Assembly: GCA_003695085.1 (NCBI GenBank)
Contig: RFIV01000037.1
Location: 1 to 5,966, forward strand
Reading direction: 5' to 3'
From: Gammaproteobacteria bacterium
GTDB taxonomy: Bacteria > Pseudomonadota > Gammaproteobacteria > Pseudomonadales > Oleiphilaceae
Length of the DNA: 5,966 bases
The notes below the pieces were generated by a model, which was not told the origin of the DNA, ran no database searches, and worked only from the letters and a program-made list of their open reading frames with translations. The position numbers were made by a program, and so were the translations under genes. Positions 5,142 to 5,966 of the stretch are shown piece by piece; position 1 is the stretch's first letter; every line of letters begins with the position of its first letter.

Positions 5142-5216
5142 TGGCTGGGGTGGCAGGATTCGAACCTGCGCATGACGGGATCAAAACCCGTTGCCTTACC
5201 GCTTGGCGACACCCCA
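5142..5216 (-). tRNA. tRNA-Gln, anticodon TTG
   Basis: A 75-nt tRNA gene with encoded CCA. The acceptor strands TGGGGTG (5216-5210) and CACCCCA (5152-5146) pair fully, with G as discriminator. The anticodon stem ACGGG/CCCGT holds the loop TTTTGAT, giving anticodon TTG, which reads CAA and CAG. The T loop is TTCGAAT with stem GCAGG/CCTGC. It lies 22 bp after the ispE stop and 62 bp before the prs start, in the same orientation, so tRNA processing must cut the shared transcript if the three are co-transcribed. The same arrangement is known from Pseudomonas. Confidence 0.97.
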
Positions 5217-5238
5217 GTATTCATGTTGGCAGCGCTCT

Positions 5239-5966
5239 TCAAGTCGCTTTCCAGTTCGCCAGTGCTTGATGGACTGGCGACCGATTTACGCCTCGGGCGA
5301 CGAATCCTACCATAGTGTCATGTAGGTCAGTCAAGATGCGTTGAGCATCCCGGGCGGAATTCAATCCGGCAAAGACGCAGGCTCCGGTTCCCGTCAGTCT
5401 TGCGTTGCCGTATCTTGAGAGCCACTTCAGAGCCTGATTGACTTCAGGATAAAGTGAAGACACTACCGCTTCACAATCATTGCGTCCGATAACGTCTCCC
5501 TCAAAAGCGGGCGCTATTTTCATCTTTGGGGTGTCCCTTGTCAACAGGGGATGCGAAAAAATTTTTGCGGTACTGACATGCACGGATGGCTTGATGACAA
5601 CGTACCAGGTTTCAGGCAGTTCAACAGGCGTCAGCTCTTCGCCCACACCCTCGGCCCATGCGGTCCGGCCCCAGACGAAAACCGGGACGTCTGCGCCCAG
5701 TGAGCGCCCCATTTCTGCCAGGTGTTCGAGGGGAATGTGGCAGCCCCACAGTGCATTGAGGGCCAGCAGTGTGGTTGCCGCGTCCGAGCTGCCACCCCCT
5801 ACGCCGCCCCCTGAGGGCAGACGCTTGACCAGTTCGATGTGTGCGCCTCTGCGTACCCCCGCCTCTTTCTGCAAGTGCCGGGCTGCGCGCAGGATGAGGT
5901 TGTCTTCCGGGGGGACTTCATTCCAGTCCGAGCCCAGCGTCAGCTGAGCATCGTCTCTGGATGAAA
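5239..5966 (-). CDS. ispE: 4-diphosphocytidyl-2-C-methyl-D-erythritol kinase, N-terminus cut by window edge
   Basis: Phosphorylates CDP-methylerythritol in the non-mevalonate (MEP) isoprenoid pathway; cytosolic GHMP kinase. The reading frame stays open to the window edge, so 241 C-terminal residues are present and about 40-50 N-terminal ones, including the PAKLNL-type motif, lie outside. Reading in from the edge, VPPEDNLILRAARHL aligns with the family's EDNLI region. The ATP-binding glycine loop LPSGGGVGGGSSDAAT follows, then LGADVPVFV with the catalytic Asp, then EGVGEELTPV, NDCEAVV, and SRLTGTGACVFA (GHMP motif 3). It ends in GFVARGVNRSPVHQAL. An internal TTG at 5874 is not a start. It leads into tRNA-Gln and prs. 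In Pseudomonas the gene upstream is lolB, which cannot be checked here. Its 3' end holds an inverted repeat. Confidence 0.95.
   Translation of the reverse strand, partial: SSRDDAQLTLGSDWNEVPPEDNLILRAARHLQKEAGVRRGAHIELVKRLPSGGGVGGGSSDAATTLLALNALWGCHIPLEHLAEMGRSLGADVPVFVWGRTAWAEGVGEELTPVELPETWYVVIKPSVHVSTAKIFSHPLLTRDTPKMKIAPAFEGDVIGRNDCEAVVSSLYPEVNQALKWLSRYGNARLTGTGACVFAGLNSARDAQRILTDLHDTMVGFVARGVNRSPVHQALANWKAT
5256..5280. repeat. Inverted repeat inside the 3' end of ispE
   Basis: TCGCCAGT (5256-5263) and ACTGGCGA (5273-5280) are exact reverse complements with a 9-nt loop, inside the codons for SPVHQALA near the ispE C-terminus. No T-tract follows on either strand, so it is not an intrinsic terminator. 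It lies 40 bp before the tRNA-Gln 5' end and might affect transcript processing, or be chance. Confidence 0.45.

Noticed and set aside
5080..5184. Upstream extension of the prs reading frame into tRNA-Gln
   Set aside because: The first codons lie inside the tRNA gene, and the Shine-Dalgarno and family N-terminus both point to GTG at 5079.
5304..5334. Promoter TTGACT-19-TAGGAT (minus strand) in ispE for tRNA-Gln
   Set aside because: The -35 is good, but the 19-bp spacer and poor -10 make it weak; co-transcription with ispE explains expression as well.
5872..5874. TTG at 5874 as the ispE start
   Set aside because: The frame continues upstream with family-like sequence (EDNLILRAAR) to the window edge; the TTG encodes an internal Leu.
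1..5966. CRISPR array, insertion sequence, toxin-antitoxin or defence genes
   Set aside because: No spaced direct repeats, transposase, terminal repeats or related proteins were found; nearly all sequence is covered by housekeeping genes and short regulatory regions.

Overview
The window looks like a piece of a gammaproteobacterial chromosome, GC-rich by eye. The minus-strand gene order ispE – tRNA-Gln – prs – rplY – pth – ychF is the housekeeping order I know from Pseudomonas and related lineages. Protein details, such as the Prs N-terminus and the long two-domain L25, suggest a marine or halophilic relative such as Halomonadaceae. That placement is inference from memory, not from a search. 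No mobile element, CRISPR array, phage gene or defence system is visible.

Layout from left to right. Positions 1-80 hold a possible weak promoter. Positions 87-722 (+) encode an orphan class I SAM-dependent methyltransferase with an N-terminal four-cysteine zinc-knuckle-like motif. It converges on 808-1332 (-), a DUF4112 protein with a C-terminal membrane segment. The intrinsic terminator of the DUF4112 transcript lies inside the last codons of the methyltransferase gene. Positions 1333-1509 are non-coding. A tRNA-Leu(CAG) gene sits at 1510-1596 (-). It is preceded by a strong promoter with a GC-rich discriminator and a leader carrying a perfect palindrome and a boxA-like element, an arrangement typical of rRNA operons. 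That promoter overlaps a nested inverted repeat at the 3' end of ychF.

Positions 1729-5966 are the housekeeping block, all on the minus strand and transcribed right to left. It contains ispE (isoprenoid precursor kinase, cut by the window edge), tRNA-Gln(TTG), prs (PRPP synthase), a strong intrinsic terminator, then rplY (L25), pth (peptidyl-tRNA hydrolase) and ychF (ribosome-associated ATPase). The last three are tightly packed, with gaps of 3 and 16 bp, and all serve translation: a 5S rRNA-binding protein, release of stalled peptidyl-tRNA, and a ribosome-binding P-loop ATPase. The two tRNA genes add to the translation theme.

I found no undescribed system. The observations most worth a second look are regulatory: the rRNA-operon-like leader on a single tRNA-Leu gene, the strong terminator directly in front of rplY with no visible room for a separate promoter, and the terminator embedded in a convergent coding sequence.
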